A stretch of DNA of 64,000 bases, from NCBI RefSeq assembly GCF_016808335.1, contig NC_053136.1:1222531-1286530 (forward strand). Reading direction: 5' to 3'. A program made the translations under genes and the position numbers. Within the stretch, counting starts at the first letter, position 1. Every line of letters begins with the position of its first letter. Under the pieces are notes generated by a model that saw only the letters and a program-made list of their open reading frames with translations, did not search any database and was not told the DNA's origin. This DNA comes from Panicum virgatum. Taxonomy: Eukaryota > Streptophyta > Magnoliopsida > Poales > Poaceae. Below are positions 61,473-64,000 of the stretch, piece by piece.

Positions 61473-61800
61473 CACGTCATGGGCTTCGCGGCGCGGCTGA
61501 CGGGGGCCCAGGCCGCGCACCTCGCCTCCCGGCACCACGGGCGTCGTGATAGGCCTCGTCGACACCGGCGTGTACCTGAAGAACCGCGCGTCGTTCGCCG
61601 CGGACCCATCGCCCCCGCGCCTAGCACGTTTGGTGGCCGCTGCGTCTCGACGCCGACGATTCAACGCCTCCGCGTACTGCAACAACAAGCTCGTCGGCGC
61701 CAAGTTCTTCAACCTAGGGTACCAGACTGCGCACGGAGTGTGATTGAGGAGACGGAGTCCAGGTCGCCGCTTGACACCAACGGCGGCGGCGGGCGGCGGT
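61473..61800 (+). pseudogene. Broken subtilisin-like protease (subtilase) fragment
   Basis: Three frames must be combined to read subtilase features. First comes HVMGFAARLTGAQAAHLAS, the end of the I9 propeptide. Then VVIGLVDTGVYLKNRASF, the segment with the catalytic Asp in DTG, continues to FNASAYCNNKLVGAKFFN. Finally ESRSPLDTNG resembles the stretch before the catalytic His, whose GHGTH is not kept. At least two frameshifts and loss of everything downstream mark it as a dead fragment of a gene that normally encodes over 700 residues. Confidence 0.8.
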
Positions 61801-62232
61801 GTGCACGGCGTTGGGCGTCGGCGCTTAGGGAGATGATGAATTGATCGATACGGGGTGGCGTCGGTCACGGAGGAAAAGCAGAAGGGCAAAAGAGTCGCAT
61901 CAAGGTAAAATACATGTATTTTAGAGTGAATGTTGATTAAAGACCACAAATATCATGCATAATAAAGAGTCAATGTTTCAAAGGTCATTTTAGTGAACCT
62001 ATTGTTTCGTGTCCTATAATTACAATTTTCTCGAACTACTAATGTGAGACTAATTGAGAATTTGCTCATCGCCATCAAAATCTATACCACTTTCCTCGTT
62101 GCCATAAAAAATCTGTAGGGTTAAATAAATGGTACTGATAGATTGTTGAATAACCGATCTATAGTGTTGCCTATAGCTGAGGTGGATCTTGCCACAATAA
62201 GCTTGCTATCTAGAACATCATTAAGGGTGCCC

Positions 62233-62285
<53 letters not shown>

Positions 62286-62613
62286 TGAACGGGAGTAGAT
62301 GGTTTTGGCAGTGACAAGTGTCATGACCGACAACACGACCAACAGAAGGCGCCTTCCCTGCCGTTCGTTTCGGCGCCCCCGGACCTCGCCACTTCTGGCG
62401 GAAACCGGCGCCCCCAGACCTCGCCACTTCTGGCGGAAACCGGCAGCTTCTAGGAAGGAACCTCGAGCGCGCGACGCAGAGCAGATCTCGAGAGCGCGCG
62501 GATGGACGCCAAACCGTAGCCCGCACCCACCGATTCGGCGCCCGATCGATAAAACCCCACGTCGGCCTGCCCAGCGGTCGCAACCACGGCCACTCGCCGG
62601 CGCCCGCAACCGG
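61801..62613. other. Intergenic with (TTA)n microsatellite and a 35-bp duplication
   Basis: A TTA/ATT repeat of about 17-18 units runs at 62232-62284. A 35-bp direct duplication (GGCGCCCCC...GGAAACC) lies at 62372-62441. No gene seen. Confidence 0.6.
62232..62284. repeat. (TTA)n microsatellite
   Basis: An uninterrupted run of TTA triplets of about 53 bp. Confidence 0.95.
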
Positions 62614-63121
62614 TAAGGATGGCAACGGGTCGGGTTCGGATCGGGTGGAGTCTCCGTGCACCCAAAACCGAAATCCGAAATCGAAACCCGAACCCGAACC
62701 CGAAACCGATTCGGGTGGAAATCCATCACCAAAACCAAACCCGTGGATACCCGAAACCCGAATGGATACCCGAAACCCGAATGGATACCCGAAACCCGCA
62801 GATAAATATACATATATTCACATGAATAAACAAGATGCAACAAATAATAAATATTTTCATGACTCAACTTTCAATAAATTTAATAGTCTAAGTAAACAAA
62901 TTATCATTAATATATTATAAAACATGAGTTTTAATTCCAAATAATTTATTTCGGATATCCATTGGATATCCACGGGTGGAAACCAAAACCCGAAACCGAA
63001 CCCGAAATCGAACCCGAACCCGAACCTGAAAACCGTGGGCGAAAAACCAACACCAAACCCGAAACCCGAAAACCCGAAACCCGCAGATACCCGCACCGAA
63101 CCCGATCCGCTGCCATCTCTA
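62614..63121. mobile_element. hAT-type MITE with CCCGAA-rich subterminal arrays
   Basis: 508 bp, beginning TAAGGATGGCAACGGGTCGGG and ending CGATCCGCTGCCATCTCTA, an imperfect inverted repeat. It is flanked by the exact 8-bp duplication GCAACCGG (62606-62613 and 63122-63129). Both subterminal regions are packed with CCCGAAACC/CCCGAACCC repeats, and a GGATAC-CCGAAACCCGAAT unit is tandemly repeated at 62740-62800. The core is AT-rich and noncoding. Confidence 0.88.
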
Positions 63122-63159
63122 GCAACCGGCGGGGCGGCTAGTGTCCATTTTTTCTTTTA

Positions 63160-63560
63160 TTATTATTTCTATTTCTATTTTTATTTTGTTTCTTTTTTCT
63201 TTTTATAAATAAATTTCTATATATTTTGCACAAAATAAAATGTTCCATAATATTTTTGAACAATATATTTCGCATAATGTCTCGTAAAAATGTTATACAA
63301 TAATATTTTGAGAAAATTGTTCAAGAAAATGTTCCAAAACAACATTTGGGAACATTTGATTAATACCGAGAAAATGTACTGACTATTTGATTTTTGTTCC
63401 AGAAAATGTTTCTAAAAAATATTCTAGAAAAATCTTCTGGAACATTTGATTTTGTTACCTAAAAATATTCCAAAAAATATTAGGGAATATTTAATTTTGT
63501 CCCAGAAAAATATTCTAGAACATTGTTACAGAACATTTATTTTTAAAACAAATATTATTT
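63160..63560. repeat. Degenerate TTCCAGAA/TTCTAGAA-rich AT repeat
   Basis: Phrases like GAACATTTGATTTTGTT, CCAGAAAATGTT and ATTCTAGAAAAAT recur irregularly. Many are TTC-nn-GAA inverted pairs. No coding capacity. Confidence 0.6.
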
Positions 63561-64000
63561 ACCTTCTCATAGTGGGCCTATTTAGGACAATCTAATGGAC
63601 CTAAATGGGCTGTCCTACTCGAGGTTACGAGTAGGACATCCTATGGATAGGAGGTCCCGGGGTTGGACGGGGACGGAGAAAAGGGAAGGAGGAAGGAGAA
63701 AACGAGAAAGGGTTTAGCCCAAACTATAAGCTTTTAAATATTTTAAATCTTTTCAAACAAGAACACCAATACAATGCCACCATGAATGCATCATTTATAG
63801 GCTATATTTATTTAAGTTAAAAATGTTCCTGACTATTAAGAAGAAGGGGAGTACAACAAACAACACAACCACTCGACCAAGACACCCGAGCTCCAACTTA
63901 TAGAAAAGTGTGGGACTTACTCCAACTCATAGAAAAGCTACATGTTGAAATATGCAATGTATATTTGGAATATTCTAGAAGATTGTGGAAATCACAGAAA
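63561..64000. other. Window end; no gene seen
   Basis: AT-rich sequence with a short GC-rich stretch at 63600-63700. GAATATTCTAGAA at 63968-63980 is a perfect three-unit heat-shock-element-like motif, but no gene lies beside it within the window. Confidence 0.4.

Overview
The window is nuclear DNA from a grass, most likely a panicoid. Its genes have spliced GT-AG introns, GC-rich first exons, grass-type protein families and typical grass repeats: long LTRs, Stowaway, Tourist-like and hAT elements. The gene order is BiP, TFIIIA, PPR, YSL genes, then a group IVc bHLH. From memory this resembles the start of rice chromosome 2, where BiP1, OsYSL7/8 and OsbHLH059 lie; I could not check that.

Layout. 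1-9685 holds no intact gene: a GC-rich block with an ammonium-transporter fragment, split by a 3.7-kb solo LTR, then AT-rich DNA. 9686-13310 (-) is an ER BiP/HSP70 gene. 15087-18475 (-) is TFIIIA, whose large intron carries tandem copies of a poison exon resembling the plant 5S-rRNA mimic. 19112-20716 (-) is an intronless PPR gene. 21846-30893 holds three full-length Yellow Stripe-Like transporter genes (-,+,-), the first two divergent. A tRNA-Val(AAC) gene follows at 31562. 32093-34012 (-) is LQY1, a thylakoid DnaJ-type zinc-finger protein. 35437-39350 (-) is a plastid-targeted protein of the At4g37920 family with a hAT element in intron 1. 40885-47493 is a three-level nest of solo LTRs, each with target-site duplications. 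51391-54855 (+) is a FEY-like short-chain dehydrogenase. 55626-57937 (-) is an ILR3/PRI-type bHLH. The last 6 kb holds a broken subtilase fragment and a hAT MITE.

How the genes relate. Three metal-nicotianamine transporters and a bHLH of the class that controls iron-deficiency responses lie within about 36 kb, so iron homeostasis is the one shared theme. LQY1 and the At4g37920-like protein are both plastid proteins. BiP, TFIIIA and FEY are housekeeping or developmental genes with no evident link to their neighbours. All exon-intron models were built by hand; the exon lengths of every model sum to whole codons and the reading phases agree.

Most notable: duplicated 5S-rRNA-mimic poison exons in TFIIIA; a 27-bp perfect inverted repeat at the predicted start of the middle YSL transcript; and two related solo LTRs that each carry a different array of short palindromes just upstream of their TATA box.
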